Part shown: positions 46,964-58,491 of the stretch, piece by piece | Layout of the letters: each line of letters opens with the position of its first letter | Numbering within the stretch: the stretch's first letter is position 1 | From: Pseudomonas viridiflava | Lineage (GTDB): Bacteria > Pseudomonadota > Gammaproteobacteria > Pseudomonadales > Pseudomonadaceae | Assembly: GCF_900590755.1 (NCBI RefSeq) | Contig: NZ_UUOC01000001.1 | Location: 725,764-789,763 of the forward strand | DNA: 64,000 nucleotides | Direction: 5' to 3' | Notes under the pieces: model-generated | What the model was told of the DNA's origin: nothing | Database searches by the model: none | What the model saw: the letters and a program-made list of their open reading frames with translations, nothing else | Program-made: the position numbers and the translations under genes

Positions 46964-48982
46964 TTATGGGTGGACGTCTTTGACCGCCGACCGACGCCAG
47001 GGCAAACGCCGACGGAGCTGTCGCAAGCGGCGCCGCAATTCTGCGGGGGCCGACGGGATGCCTGCGTAGCGCTGGGCCTGAAACTCAAGGGTGAAGGCTT
47101 CGATCCATTCGGCATGGGCGGGCAGAAACAATGCCGCCCGCCGGGAAAACGCCTCGGCGCCCTCCCCCGGCAATCGCCTTAACCCCTGACGCGCCAGCAA
47201 CCGTTCGAACGCATTGAACAGCCGAAGTTGCGAATCGTTTTCCCGCTGCCAGGGTTTGAATATCCACAAGCCGAGCAGGCTCAGGACCAATCCCAGACCA
47301 CCCAGGAAAGCCGGGGCCTGCATATCCGAGAACCAGCGGTTGAGCACTTTCAACTGCTCTTCACCCTGATAGCCCAGCACCCACCGCTGCCAGCCGTAGT
47401 TCAGATTGTCCCAGCTCAAACGCGCGGCATTGATCCACGGCACGTTGCGATAGCGCAACGCCGACATGGGGGAATCGGCCAGAAACGCCTCATCGGCGGC
47501 CAACGCCTGCTCCAGACCTTGCTCGATACGTTGAGGGGCCACGGCCGCAGTCGGGTCGACGCTGCGCCAGCCGATACCCGGTTGCCAGTATTCGACCCAG
47601 GCGTGGGCATCGAATTGGCGCACGGTCAGGTAAGGGCCATCCGGATTCACTTCCCCGCCCTGATAACCGGCCACGACTCGCGCCGGTATACCCGCCGCGC
47701 GCAACACGAAGGTCATCGCTCCGGCGTAATGGGCGCAGAAACCGCGGCGGCTTTCGAACAGAAAATCATCGACGCTGTTGATGCCCAGCGTCGGCGGCTT
47801 GAGGGTGTAGTGATAGGGTTCACGGGCGAAGTAATCCATCATCGCCGCCACCATGGCGTCAGGTTTGGGGTAACGCCGCAGCAAATCGCTGGCCCATTCC
47901 CGGGCCTGGGGATTGACCTTCTGGGGCAGTTGCAGATCCTGGCGCTGAATATTTTCGGAGAGTTGCCCGTCGCGAGTTGCGTCCGGCCAGGACGTCACGC
48001 TGTACATCAGCGACTGCTCCACCGGGCGCCGACGCTGCAAGCGGAAGTCGCTCATCTGCCGTACATCCGGAAGATTGCTTTCGCCCACATCCAGGCTCGA
48101 CAACCAGGGCCGACCGCTGGGCTCCATGACCACGCTGTAGCGCAAGGCATCGCCACGTTTCTGCCACTGCGGTAACTGCACGGTTTGCGCTCGTCCGGCT
48201 TGCGACCAGCGGCGACCGTCGAACTGTTCAAGGGTCAGGGAGCGCCAATACAGCTGATTACGTTCCGGGATCGGCCCTTCAAAACTGGCGCGAAACACCA
48301 GTGCCGCCGACTTGCTCAGCTCGGCGATATCACCCGGCGCCATATTGTCGGAAAGGCCGGTCAGGCTCTTGTTGCTGGGCTGCGGCAGCGACCACAGCGG
48401 CTCCAGTCTGGGAAAGAACAGAAACAGCACCAGCATCAGTGGCACCGCCTGCAATAACAACTTGAGCGCCAGTTTCAGGCTGCTGCCGGGCCTGCTCGAC
48501 GAGGATTCCTGCAAGGCGATCAACGCCGCCAGCAAGGTACTGATCGGCAACAGGGTGAAGGCTGCCCAGAGCAGGTTGCTCTCGAACAGATACCCCACCA
48601 CCACACAAAAGAAGCCCAGAAAGATCAGCACCAGGGCGTCACGGCGAGTCTGCATCTCCAGCATTTTCAAGACGAATGCGGCCACCAGCAGCGCAGCGCC
48701 CGCGTCCAGCCCCACCAGACTGCCCCGGGCCAGATAAACCCCACCGGCGGTGCCCACCAGTAAGCCGGCCTTGATCCAGGTGCTGGGATTGCGGGCGCGC
48801 ATGCGCAGAATCTGAATGCGCCATAAGGTGCAACCCAGCCACAAGCCAATCATCGACAACGGAATGTGCTGAAGAAAAGGCACCACCACCAACGCCTGCG
48901 CCAGCATCAGCCAGGTCAGGCTGGTACGCGGGATCGGCTGGTTGAGGCTGGCATTGGCTGCAACGCGGACTGCCGCGTTCAT
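46964..48982 (-). CDS. tgpA: Membrane transglutaminase TgpA
   Basis: 672 residues. Several membrane segments at the N-terminus (about 25-190) carry the DUF3488 part, a periplasmic transglutaminase-like domain follows with the catalytic Cys in RGFCAHYAGAMTFVLR, the His in DAHAWVEYW and the Asp in SVDPTAAV, then one more membrane segment and a cytoplasmic tail rich in Arg. The P. aeruginosa homologue is essential and anchored in the inner membrane. Start at 48982 overlaps the previous stop by 4 bases (ATGA); the longer open frame to 49120 is a shadow. Confidence 0.93.
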   Translation of the reverse strand: MNAAVRVAANASLNQPIPRTSLTWLMLAQALVVVPFLQHIPLSMIGLWLGCTLWRIQILRMRARNPSTWIKAGLLVGTAGGVYLARGSLVGLDAGAALLVAAFVLKMLEMQTRRDALVLIFLGFFCVVVGYLFESNLLWAAFTLLPISTLLAALIALQESSSSRPGSSLKLALKLLLQAVPLMLVLFLFFPRLEPLWSLPQPSNKSLTGLSDNMAPGDIAELSKSAALVFRASFEGPIPERNQLYWRSLTLEQFDGRRWSQAGRAQTVQLPQWQKRGDALRYSVVMEPSGRPWLSSLDVGESNLPDVRQMSDFRLQRRRPVEQSLMYSVTSWPDATRDGQLSENIQRQDLQLPQKVNPQAREWASDLLRRYPKPDAMVAAMMDYFAREPYHYTLKPPTLGINSVDDFLFESRRGFCAHYAGAMTFVLRAAGIPARVVAGYQGGEVNPDGPYLTVRQFDAHAWVEYWQPGIGWRSVDPTAAVAPQRIEQGLEQALAADEAFLADSPMSALRYRNVPWINAARLSWDNLNYGWQRWVLGYQGEEQLKVLNRWFSDMQAPAFLGGLGLVLSLLGLWIFKPWQRENDSQLRLFNAFERLLARQGLRRLPGEGAEAFSRRAALFLPAHAEWIEAFTLEFQAQRYAGIPSAPAELRRRLRQLRRRLPWRRSAVKDVHP

Positions 48983-49931
48983 GGCCGCACCCCATATAGC
49001 GCCAAGGCCCGCAGGCAAGTTTCCCGGTGCTGATCGCCGCTGCCTACCGGCGAGAGAAACCCCGGCAAGCGCAGGGCAAACGGCTGATGCCGCTGAGACA
49101 GGATCAGCACCCAATGACACAGGCGCGACAGACGCTCTTCGATATCACCGCCCAGCGCCATGAAATCCAGGCACAAATCGTGGCCGCTCAGGTCGGAGAA
49201 ATCCTTGACCAGCAAGCCCTGACCACGGGAATAGGCTTTCCAGTGCAAGCGTCGACGGTTGTCGCCGGGTTGGTAAAGGCGCAAGCCCTGATAATCATCG
49301 ACTCCCGGCCCCTGAGTCGCCTGGCCATGGTCTTCGGCGTGGGGTTGCACGCCCTTGAGTAACGGCATGGCGCCGGGCAACGGGCGTGGATAAACCAGTG
49401 CGCTCTGTTGCAGATCCAGCCAGCTCCAGGTGCGCAAAATGCTCAGCGGGTAGGCGCTTTCGACTTTCAGCCTCGGCGCATGCAGCCAGCCCCGGCGCTG
49501 GGCAGGCAAAGTCAGCTCAAGCTCGGTATAGCCTGCGGCGGCGACATCTACCTGCTGCAATGTCTCGGCATCCCAGCCCAGGGTAATGGCCTGATGGCCG
49601 TGCCCGGCGCTTTCAAGCTTCAGGCGCAGTTGCACAGCCTCGCCGACAAACACCGAACGCGCCGCGCCCGCACTGAGGATCAACCCGCTGAGGTTGCGAT
49701 AGGTGTGCAAAATGCCCAGCACAGCCATGGACTGCAGCAGGAAAGTCAGCCCGTAGGCCAGGCTGTTCTGGTAGTTGATCGCCACCAGCAACATCAGGAA
49801 CAGCACCAACGCGAAACTGCCACCGGTACGGGTGGGCATGATGAAAATACGCCGGTGGTCCAATTGGATTCGCGATGCGGGAGGAATGCGTCGCGCCAGC
49901 CAGCGTTGCCAGATCGGTTTGAACTGTTCGA

Positions 49932-50849
<918 letters not shown>

Positions 50850-51084
50850 CGAAAACACTCTCCAGGCGACTGCCTATGGCTAAAACGGTCTGCACAAAGG
50901 CATCAATATGTCGAATGTGCCGACCATTCGCGAATAAATTCGCTCCTACAGGTGAGCGTAGGTGGTTTCGTCAGAGAGGAGGGGAAAATGGGGAGGATGT
51001 AAGTAAATCCTGTAGATACTCTGTTGCTGGAGTCCTGAATCTCACACATATCCGGCATTGGAGGTGACGCTAATTCACCTTTGC

Positions 51085-51630
51085 GCCCTTACGGCCCGTC
51101 ACTTTTGTCGTGGCAAAAGTAACCAAAACCGTCCCGCTCCATTGTCCGGTCCCGCTTCGCGGGATTCCCTCACTTCGGCATTGCTCCGTGGGTCGCCGCA
51201 AAGGGCCATCCCTGGCCCAGTGCGGCTAAACCGGCATCCTTGCCGGTTCACCCACTGCGCAATACCTACGTTCGGCCGGCCACAAGTCGCAACCGGTGTC
51301 GCCTGTGCGATTTGCGCACCACCGATCACATCAAGTTATGCGGTAATTCAGGTAGAAATCTGCATCGCAGATTTGCTTTTGCTTTTTATGCCGCGATTTC
51401 ATGAACACCACCAAACGCGCGTCGGGAGGCTGAGTGGAGGTGTCGTGGTGTGGGTCGCTCGGCATGGATGCCGAGCGAGCGCCGCTGGGCCAGGGATGGC
51501 CCTTCGGCGCGTGCCCACACCACGGCACCGGAGCGAAGGAACCGCCGCGAAGCGGGGGCCGTACGCCAGCGCAATGGTTTTGGTTACTTTTGCCCAAACA
51601 AAAGTGACCCGGCCGTCAGGACGGAACCAG
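51085..51630. repeat. Palindromic repeat locus related to 26105-27449
   Basis: The left half (about 51085-51260) and right half (about 51450-51630) are inverted: tcacttttg...caaaagtaaccaaaac at the left is mirrored by gttttggttacttttg...caaaagtga at the right, and gggccatccctggcccag by ctgggccagggatggccc. About 190 unique bases lie between. The surrounding gap (50850-51799) has no credible gene; its open frames come from the repeat. It also has a REP half at 50928 and a REP pair at 51707. Confidence 0.85.
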
Positions 51631-51706
51631 ACTAAGCAGCTCCAAAATGCTGTTGCTGCTACTCGATCCAAGGCACAACACTCTGATTCGTCGAAGCTGC
51701 AGACAT

Positions 51707-51780
51707 ACAAGGAGCTGCCGAAGGCCCCTAATTGCGATGTGTCAGATAAACCGCTTTCGCAGCCTTCGGCAGCTCGTACA
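51707..51780. repeat. REP pair of the taggagctgccgaaggctg type
   Basis: Arms caaggagctgccgaaggcc and gccttcggcagctcgtaca; both have one change from the other copies. Confidence 0.78.
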
Positions 51781-51799
51781 GATTGCTGATGTGTCGGGA

Positions 51800-52078
51800 T
51801 CAACGCCCGGCGCGGGACTCGCGGATGTAGAAGCGGGCTTTTTCGGCTTTGCTGGTGCAGCCTTCGAAGGCTTCGAACTGTTGCTGGGTCTTGGCACCGG
51901 TCAGCAGGGACAGGGCTTTGGAGTAGCTGACGGTTCCGGCGAAGCCTTCAGCCTTGGCCAGATCCAGCTCATGCCAGGCCGAATCCAGTTGAGTGGCGCA
52001 GCTGTCGCGATAGCCGGTTTTACCCGCGCAACCTGCGAGTACCAGAGCAAAAAGTGGCAGGCAGATCCAGGCTTTCAT
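51800..52078 (-). CDS. Small lipoprotein, unknown function
   Basis: 92 residues. The signal MKAWICLPLFALVLAGCAG has lipobox LAGC with the lipidated Cys at 17. The mature part is helical (ATQLDSAWHELDLAKAEGF, TQQQFEAFEGC) with two more cysteines that may pair. GAGG lies 7 bases before the ATG at 52078; a longer frame to 52162 was rejected because it would bury the signal. Single gene between REP elements. Confidence 0.85.
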   Translation of the reverse strand: MKAWICLPLFALVLAGCAGKTGYRDSCATQLDSAWHELDLAKAEGFAGTVSYSKALSLLTGAKTQQQFEAFEGCTSKAEKARFYIRESRAGR

Positions 52079-52185
52079 CGGTGTTACCTCAGGATAAAAA
52101 TCGATAGTGCGAGTTGGACGGCAAAGCCCGCTAAAAGTGCCGTATTGGGTGGGTTTATACAAGATTTCAAAATCTTTGATTGTTC

Positions 52186-52274
52186 TGTTGGAGCGAGGCT
52201 TGCCCGCGAAAAACGATAACGCGGTGCATCAGGGGAACCAACGTGCCTGATTCGCGGGCAAGCCTCGCTCCAAC
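52186..52274. repeat. REPIN of the ggagcgaggcttgcccgcga type
   Basis: Arms tgttggagcgaggcttgccc and gggcaagcctcgctccaac; same family as the array at 16-475. Confidence 0.9.
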
Positions 52275-52298
52275 GGACCCGGTTCCAGTCCAGAATGT

Positions 52299-52988
52299 TC
52301 AATACTCCCGCAACCGATACCCCACCCCCGCCTCGGTCACGATAAACCTCGGCGCGGTGGGGTCATCCGCGAGTTTCTGGCGCAGGTGGCCGACGACGAT
52401 GCGCAGGTAATGGCTGTCTTCGGTGTGGGTCGGGCCCCAGATGTCCTTGAGTAGTTGCTGTTGAGTGATGACCCGCCCGGGATGTCGGGCCAATTGCGCC
52501 AGCACCGCGTACTCCTTGCGAGTCAGGGCGACTTCAGCGCCGTCGAGCAGCACCCGACGATACGCCAGGTCCACGGTCAGCGGGCCAAACACCAACGCCG
52601 CGCCGGGTTGTTCGCCTGCGGACGCCTGACGCAACAAGGCCCTGATCCGGGCCAGAAACTCCTGAATACCAAACGGCTTGGTGACGTAATCATTGGCGCC
52701 GCCATCCAGCGCCTCGACCTTTTGCGCTTCGCTGGCGCGCACCGACAGCACCAGCACCGGCACACTCGACCATTCGCGAAACTCGCGCAGCACCTGCTGG
52801 CCGTCCATGTCCGGCAAACCCAAGTCCAACACCAGCAAATCCGGTTTGTTCAGCGCCGCCTGGCTCAAGCCTTCGGTGCCGTCCGCCGCTTCGAGCACTT
52901 TGTAGCCCTGGGAGGCGAGGCTGATGCGCAGGAACTTGCGAATCTGCGGTTCATCGTCGATCACCAGAATGGTTGCGGTCTGACTCAT
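52299..52988 (-). CDS. kdpE: Response regulator KdpE
   Basis: 229 residues, OmpR type. Receiver (about 6-120) with VIDDEP, D55 region LLVLDLGLPDMDG and TKPFG; winged helix at the C-terminus with LTRKEYAVLAQLARHPGRVIT and the DSHYLRIVVGHLRQKL recognition helix. It activates kdpFABC at low potassium or high osmolarity after phosphorylation by KdpD. Its start is 31 bases after the kdpD stop. The ATG at 52988 has AGGA ahead; the in-frame extension to 53267 overlaps kdpD and was rejected. Confidence 0.95.
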   Translation of the reverse strand: MSQTATILVIDDEPQIRKFLRISLASQGYKVLEAADGTEGLSQAALNKPDLLVLDLGLPDMDGQQVLREFREWSSVPVLVLSVRASEAQKVEALDGGANDYVTKPFGIQEFLARIRALLRQASAGEQPGAALVFGPLTVDLAYRRVLLDGAEVALTRKEYAVLAQLARHPGRVITQQQLLKDIWGPTHTEDSHYLRIVVGHLRQKLADDPTAPRFIVTEAGVGYRLREY

Positions 52989-53019
52989 GAATGTCCTGTC
53001 TGTCTGGCCTGGCGCTGGC

Positions 53020-55695
53020 TCACGTGAGCAACTGCGACTCATCTTCGCCCTGAGGCTGAGCCTGTAGCGGCAAATATAAGGTGATGCAGGTGCCGTGACC
53101 ATCAATGCCTTGCCCGACACTGATTCGCCCGCCATGGGCGCCGACCATACCCTGACAGATCGCCAGCCCCAGGCCAGTGCCCTGGCCGCCCCGATCACCC
53201 CGGGCGGCGGTGTAAAACATGTCGAAAATCTTCGCCCGCTCATCCTCGGGAATTCCGGGCCCTTCATCGCTGACGGCGAAGAACAGCTCGTCGTCGATGG
53301 CCCCGGCTTCCAGCTCTAGACGGCCATTGACCGGCGAAAAGCGCGCGGCGTTTTCCAGCACATTGACCAGCGCCTGCTCGATCAATGCAGCATGGACATA
53401 CAGCAACGGCAGTTCAGCAGGCACCAGAGTTTGAACCTGCAACGGCGCCAGCACGGCGCGCAAGCGATTCAAGGCGCTGCCGACGATGTCGCCGGGCGAG
53501 ACCCAGTCCCGGGCCAGTTTGAGAGCGCCGTGGCCCAGACGTGTCATGTCCAGCAGGTTCTGAATGTAGCGATCCAGCCGCTCGGCTTCGTCCCGGGTGC
53601 CTTCAAGCAATTCCCGGCGATCGGCCAGCGGAATGGCTTCGCCCAGCGCCAACAGACTGTCGATGCTGCCGCGCATGGCGGTCAAGGGCGTGCGCAGGTC
53701 GTGGGACACCGAGGCCAGCAGCGCGCTGCGCAGTTGTTCGGTTTCGCCATGCAGGCGCGCGGCCTCCAGATCATCCGCCAGTTGCGCCCGGGCCAGGGCC
53801 TGAGCCAAGGGCTGACTCAAGGCGACCAGCAAACGCCGACGCTGGGCGCTGAAATCCTCCCCGGCACGGGGGCGTACACCCAGCAATGCCAGCGGGCCGT
53901 CTTCACCGGATAACGGCCACCACCACCAGGCACTGGACGGCAAGGTGCCGGTGCCGTGGCCTGCCGGTTGATCATGCTGCCAGGCCCAGTCGGCGGCTGC
54001 CCGCTCGGGCTCGGTCAACTGTGCGATACCGCTTTGCACTTTCCAGCCGCCCTGCCCGTCGCGGTCGAGCAGGCAGACCTGCAACTGATGCCAGCCATTC
54101 AAATGCTGCCCGGCGGCGCTGAGCACCGCTTGCCGGTCGGTAGCGGCAGTGAGCTTGCGGGACAGGTCCAGCAACTCGCTGGTTTCTTCCTGAGTGTCGC
54201 GCAAGGCCTGCATCTGGCGCCGCTGACGCGCAGCGAGGTTGCCGGTGAGGGCTGACATCAACAGGAAAAACAGCAGCGTCAGCACGTCTTCTTCGCGCTG
54301 AATATTCAGCGAGAAGCTCGGCGGCATGAACAGAAAGTCGTAAGCCAGAAACGACAGGATCGAACAGGCCAGCGCCGGGCCGACGCTGGTACGCACCGCG
54401 ACCAGCAAAACAGCGGCGAGGAACACCAAAGAAATGTTAGGCAAGTCCAGCACACTGGACACTGCCCAGGCCAACGCACTGGCGAGCAGAGTGGCGATCA
54501 ACGCCAAGCCGTAGTCGAACCACGGCGCGGGACCAGACGAGCGCAGGCGCGGTTGATCCGGCAGCGGTTCGCTGTCCAGCACGCTGATTTCCAGCCCATG
54601 GGCCTCACGCAGCAAACGCTCGGCCACCCCGCCACCGAGCCAGCGACGGCGCAGACGCGGGCGTGACTGGCCCACCAACACCACACTGGCCCGTCGCTCG
54701 CTAGCATGCTGGATCAGCGTTTTCGCCACTTCGCCTGCACGCAACAGCACCACTTCGCCGCCCAACCTTTCTGCCAGTTGCTGAGCGCTTTGCAGCCGAG
54801 CCCTGGCCTGCTCATCGAAAGGTCGACCATTGTCGACATGGATCAAACTCCAGGGCAGATGACGACGCTGAGCAACCCGGCTGGCATGGCGCACCAGACG
54901 CTCGGCGTGAATATCGCCATCCACGCCCACCAGCAACCGACCGCGCACGGCTGGCGCGTCCCGGCCCAACTGGCGATAACCCTGGGCCAGATCGTCGTCG
55001 ACCTGGGCCGCAGCCGTCTGCATCGCCAGCTCGCGCAAGGCGGTGAGGTTGGTCTGAGTGAAGAAAGCGTCGATGGCCGCTCGCGCCTGCTCCGGCACGT
55101 AGACCTTGCCATCGCGCAGGCGCTCCAGCAGCTCGCGGGGCGGCAGGTCGATCAGCACCAGCTCATAGGCTTCCTGCAATACCCAGTCAGGGAGGGTCTC
55201 CCGGACCTGTACGCCGGTGATGCCGCGCACTTGATCGTTGAGGCTTTCCAGGTGCTGGACGTTGACCGTGGTGTAGACGTCGATGCCCGCCGCCAGCAGT
55301 TCCTGAATATCCTGCCAGCGTTTCGCGTGGCGGCTGCCCGGCGCGTTGCTGTGGGCCAGTTCATCCACCAGCACCAGTTTCGGCTTGAGTCTGAGCAGAC
55401 CGTCGAGGTCCATTTCCTCCAGGGTCACGCCGCGATATTCCGAGCGGACCATGCCCTGCTGCGGCAAACCGCCCAGCAAGGCTTCGGTCTCGGCCCGGCC
55501 ATGGGTTTCCACCACTCCGGCGATCAGTTGCACCCCCTGGCGCAATTGCGTGTGGGCGGCCTGGAGCATGGCGTAGGTCTTGCCCACCCCCGGCGCAGCG
55601 CCGAGGAACACTTTGAGGCGGCCGCGTCCATTGCGGCGGCTATCGTCTGAAAAGGCAACGGCTAACAAGGCATCGGCGCGACCGGAATCACTCAT
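53020..55695 (-). CDS. kdpD: Sensor histidine kinase KdpD
   Basis: 891 residues, full KdpD length. N-terminal KdpD domain with Walker-like GAAPGVGKTYAML (about 32-44), a Usp-like domain (about 250-370), four membrane segments (about 400-495), a GAF-like part, then HisKA with SVSHDLRTPLTAM and the ATPase domain ending DEGPGIPEDE and GTGLGLAIC. It senses potassium and phosphorylates KdpE. It follows kdpC by 16 bases in the same orientation, so kdpFABC-DE may be one transcript. Confidence 0.96.
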   Translation of the reverse strand: MSDSGRADALLAVAFSDDSRRNGRGRLKVFLGAAPGVGKTYAMLQAAHTQLRQGVQLIAGVVETHGRAETEALLGGLPQQGMVRSEYRGVTLEEMDLDGLLRLKPKLVLVDELAHSNAPGSRHAKRWQDIQELLAAGIDVYTTVNVQHLESLNDQVRGITGVQVRETLPDWVLQEAYELVLIDLPPRELLERLRDGKVYVPEQARAAIDAFFTQTNLTALRELAMQTAAAQVDDDLAQGYRQLGRDAPAVRGRLLVGVDGDIHAERLVRHASRVAQRRHLPWSLIHVDNGRPFDEQARARLQSAQQLAERLGGEVVLLRAGEVAKTLIQHASERRASVVLVGQSRPRLRRRWLGGGVAERLLREAHGLEISVLDSEPLPDQPRLRSSGPAPWFDYGLALIATLLASALAWAVSSVLDLPNISLVFLAAVLLVAVRTSVGPALACSILSFLAYDFLFMPPSFSLNIQREEDVLTLLFFLLMSALTGNLAARQRRQMQALRDTQEETSELLDLSRKLTAATDRQAVLSAAGQHLNGWHQLQVCLLDRDGQGGWKVQSGIAQLTEPERAAADWAWQHDQPAGHGTGTLPSSAWWWWPLSGEDGPLALLGVRPRAGEDFSAQRRRLLVALSQPLAQALARAQLADDLEAARLHGETEQLRSALLASVSHDLRTPLTAMRGSIDSLLALGEAIPLADRRELLEGTRDEAERLDRYIQNLLDMTRLGHGALKLARDWVSPGDIVGSALNRLRAVLAPLQVQTLVPAELPLLYVHAALIEQALVNVLENAARFSPVNGRLELEAGAIDDELFFAVSDEGPGIPEDERAKIFDMFYTAARGDRGGQGTGLGLAICQGMVGAHGGRISVGQGIDGHGTCITLYLPLQAQPQGEDESQLLT

Positions 55696-55711
55696 GGCGG
55701 TTATTGCTCAC

Positions 55712-56284
55712 TCAAAGCTGCGCTTGGCGTTGCGCAGACGGTAACTCATTCAGGCTGCGATTCAAGTTCAGAACGTTGACCACCGGCGGGCCGATTAAAG
55801 GCCGAGAAGTATTGGCCTCGATCAGCGCCTGGACTTTTTCCAGCGGCAACTGCCGTGCCGTGGCGACCCGCGCAGCTTGATAAGTCACAGCCAACGGTGG
55901 CAAGTGCGGATCCAGACCGCTGCCGGAGGTGGTCAACAGCGCCAAAGGCACAGCGCCCTGGTTTTTAACCACTTCTTTGGCGGCATCTTCAGTCACGCGC
56001 GCCGCCAATGCCGGGTTACTCGGCGCCAGGTTACTGGCTCCGCTGGCAACCGTGGCGTAGGCGCCCGCTGAAGGGCGCGAATGGAACCACTCATCCCCGG
56101 TGAAGGATTGAGCGATCAGTTGCGAGCCACGGACTTTGCCGTCGGCGTCGTGGATCAGGCTGCCATTGGCCTGATCAGGGAAAGCGACCTGAGCGACGCC
56201 GGTGACGACCAGTGGATAGGCGACGCCGGTCAGAATGGTCATTAATACAAGCAAGCTTAAAGCTGGGCGCAATACGGTGGACAT
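55712..56284 (-). CDS. kdpC: Potassium-transporting ATPase KdpC subunit
   Basis: 190 residues. One N-terminal membrane segment (about 8-30, [19 protein letters not shown]) and a periplasmic domain with the conserved [10 protein letters not shown] and [14 protein letters not shown] motifs. It helps the complex bind potassium or ATP. The ATG at 56284 has GAGGAG ahead; the five-codon longer form starting 56299 is not needed. It is separated from kdpB by 127 bases holding a REPIN, the only large gap in kdpFABC. Confidence 0.95.
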   Translation of the reverse strand: MSTVLRPALSLLVLMTILTGVAYPLVVTGVAQVAFPDQANGSLIHDADGKVRGSQLIAQSFTGDEWFHSRPSAGAYATVASGASNLAPSNPALAARVTEDAAKEVVKNQGAVPLALLTTSGSGLDPHLPPLAVTYQAARVATARQLPLEKVQALIEANTSRPLIGPPVVNVLNLNRSLNELPSAQRQAQL

Positions 56285-56312
56285 GGTGAAGCTCCTCATA
56301 GCAGCGATGATC

Positions 56313-56402
56313 TGTTGGAGCGAGGCTTGCCCGCGAATTGGGCAACTCGGTTATGCAGACGTACCGCGTTATCGTTCTTCGCGGGCAAGCCTCGCTCCAA
56401 CA
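56313..56402. repeat. REPIN of the ggagcgaggcttgcccgcga type inside the kdp operon
   Basis: Arms tgttggagcgaggcttgccc and gggcaagcctcgctccaaca lie between the kdpB stop and the kdpC start. Confidence 0.92.
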
Positions 56403-56411
56403 GGTTCCGAT

Positions 56412-58484
56412 TTAAACCAGGTGCAACCCCACCAGAATCAAATCAATCAACTTGATCCCCACAAACGGCACGACGATCCCGCCCAATCCATAGATCAGCA
56501 GATTGCGACGCAGTAACGCCGCTGCACTGGCCGCCTGGACTCGCACGCCGCGCAAGGCCAACGGGATCAGTACGACGATGATCAGAGCGTTGAAGACGAT
56601 GGCCGAGAGGATCGCGCTCTGGGGGCTGGCCAGGTGCATGATGTTCAGCACGCCGAGCTGCGGATAGATCGCGGCAAACAGTGCGGGCAGAATCGCGAAG
56701 TACTTGGCGATGTCGTTGGCGATGGAAAAGGTGGTCAGCGCACCGCGAGTGACCAGCAATTCCTTGCCGATCTGCACTACGTCCAACAACTTGGTGGGGT
56801 CGCTGTCGAGGTCGACCATGTTGGCCGCTTCACGCGCCGCCTGGGTGCCATCGTTCATCGCCATGCCGACGTCGGCCTGAGCCAGTGCCGGGGCATCGTT
56901 GGCGCCGTCACCACACATCGCCACCAGACGCCCGTCATTCTGCTCGGCGCGGATGCGTTCGAGTTTTTTCTCCGGGGTGGCTTCAGCCAGCACGTCATCC
57001 ACGCCGGCCTCGGCCGCAATGGCCGCAGCGGTGAGCGGGTTGTCGCCAGTGACCATCACGGTGCGAATACCCAGCTTGCGCAGTTCGGCAAAACGCTCAC
57101 GAATGCCGGGCTTGACCACGTCCTTGAGGTGGATCGCGCCGATCAGTTTTTTATCGACGCAGACCAGCAACGGTGTGCCACCGGTTTTGGCGATGCCGTC
57201 GATTTCCCGGGCCAGCGCGGCGGGCAAGTCAGTGCGCTGCATGTCGACGAAGGCCAGCAGCGAATCCACCGCGCCCTTGCGATACACGCGGTTCTGGTAA
57301 TCCACGCCAGACAAACGGGTCTCGGCGCTGAACGGCACAGCGGTCAGGTCCGCAGGCTGCGGCTCCACCATCGGGTGCAGGTTGCGCAGGTATTCGACGA
57401 TGGATTTACCTTCCGCAGTGTCATCCGCCAGCGAGGCCAGCAACGCCGCTTCGCTGAGTTCTTTCGGGGTCACGCCGGGTGCGGCATACAGCGCCGTGCA
57501 GCGACGGTTGCCGAAGGTGATGGTGCCGGTCTTGTCCAGCAGCAAAACGTGCACGTCCCCCGCTGCTTCCACAGCCCGGCCGGATTTGGCGATGACGTTA
57601 AGGCGCACCAAGCGGTCCATGCCCGCGATACCAATAGCCGACAGCAGGCCACCGATCGTGGTCGGGATCAGAGTGACCAGCAGCGCCACCAGAAACACCA
57701 GGGGCAAGCTGCCGCCCGCGAAATGGGCGAAGGGTTGCAGGGTCACCACCACCAACAGGAAGATCAGGGTCAGGCCGATCAGCAGGATATCCAGCGCCAC
57801 TTCGTTGGGGGTCTTCTGCCGCTTGGCGCCTTCCACCAGAGCGATCATCCGGTCCAGGGTGGATTCGCCAGGGTTGCTGCTGATGCGGATCAGCAACCAG
57901 TCGGACACCAGTCGGGTATTGCCGGTGACCGCCGAGCGATCACCGCCGGACTCGCGGATCACCGGCGCGGATTCCCCGGTAATCGCCGCTTCGTTGACCG
58001 CCGCGATGCCTTCGATGACTTCGCCGTCACCGGGGATCATTTCCCCGGCGGCGACCCGCACCACGTCGCCTTTGCGCAAGGCGCTGGCGTTGACCACGCT
58101 GTAATTGCCCGCCTCATCACGACGGCGCGCCTTGAGGCCTTCGCTGCCCGCTTTAAGACTGTCGGCCCGGGCCTTGCCGCGCCCTTCGGCCAAGGCTTCG
58201 GCAAAGTTGGCGAACAGCACGGTGAACCACAGCCACAAGGCGATCTGCACCGCCACGCCAGTGGACACCGCTGGATCGGGGATCACGCAGAGGATCGTGG
58301 TCAGGATCGCCGTCAGTTCCACCACCAGCATCACTGGCGAACGGGCCAGTTGCCGCGGGTCGAGTTTGACGAACGCCTGGACCAGCGCCGGACGCCACAG
58401 GGCAGCAAAGCCGGTTTTGACGGGCTCGGCCACGGGCTGGGTTTCAGTCGGCGTTTTCAGTTTGGATACTTGAATATTCATCAT
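56412..58484 (-). CDS. kdpB: Potassium-transporting P-type ATPase KdpB
   Basis: 690 residues. P-type ATPase with the phosphorylated Asp in LLDKTGTIT, the actuator TGES ([10 protein letters not shown]), nucleotide domain, and hinge [16 protein letters not shown]. Seven predicted membrane segments. It hydrolyses ATP to drive potassium uptake through KdpA. Two adjacent ATGs start the gene (58484 and 58481); GAGGA upstream is better spaced for the second. It begins 7 bases after the kdpA stop. A long open frame on the other strand is an artefact. Confidence 0.97.
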   Translation of the reverse strand: MMNIQVSKLKTPTETQPVAEPVKTGFAALWRPALVQAFVKLDPRQLARSPVMLVVELTAILTTILCVIPDPAVSTGVAVQIALWLWFTVLFANFAEALAEGRGKARADSLKAGSEGLKARRRDEAGNYSVVNASALRKGDVVRVAAGEMIPGDGEVIEGIAAVNEAAITGESAPVIRESGGDRSAVTGNTRLVSDWLLIRISSNPGESTLDRMIALVEGAKRQKTPNEVALDILLIGLTLIFLLVVVTLQPFAHFAGGSLPLVFLVALLVTLIPTTIGGLLSAIGIAGMDRLVRLNVIAKSGRAVEAAGDVHVLLLDKTGTITFGNRRCTALYAAPGVTPKELSEAALLASLADDTAEGKSIVEYLRNLHPMVEPQPADLTAVPFSAETRLSGVDYQNRVYRKGAVDSLLAFVDMQRTDLPAALAREIDGIAKTGGTPLLVCVDKKLIGAIHLKDVVKPGIRERFAELRKLGIRTVMVTGDNPLTAAAIAAEAGVDDVLAEATPEKKLERIRAEQNDGRLVAMCGDGANDAPALAQADVGMAMNDGTQAAREAANMVDLDSDPTKLLDVVQIGKELLVTRGALTTFSIANDIAKYFAILPALFAAIYPQLGVLNIMHLASPQSAILSAIVFNALIIVVLIPLALRGVRVQAASAAALLRRNLLIYGLGGIVVPFVGIKLIDLILVGLHLV

Positions 58485-58491
58485 CAGTTCC

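Noticed and set aside
51058..51803. Frames of up to 243 codons in the second repeat locus
   Set aside because: They run across inverted repeat halves and a REP pair; no start signal or domain.
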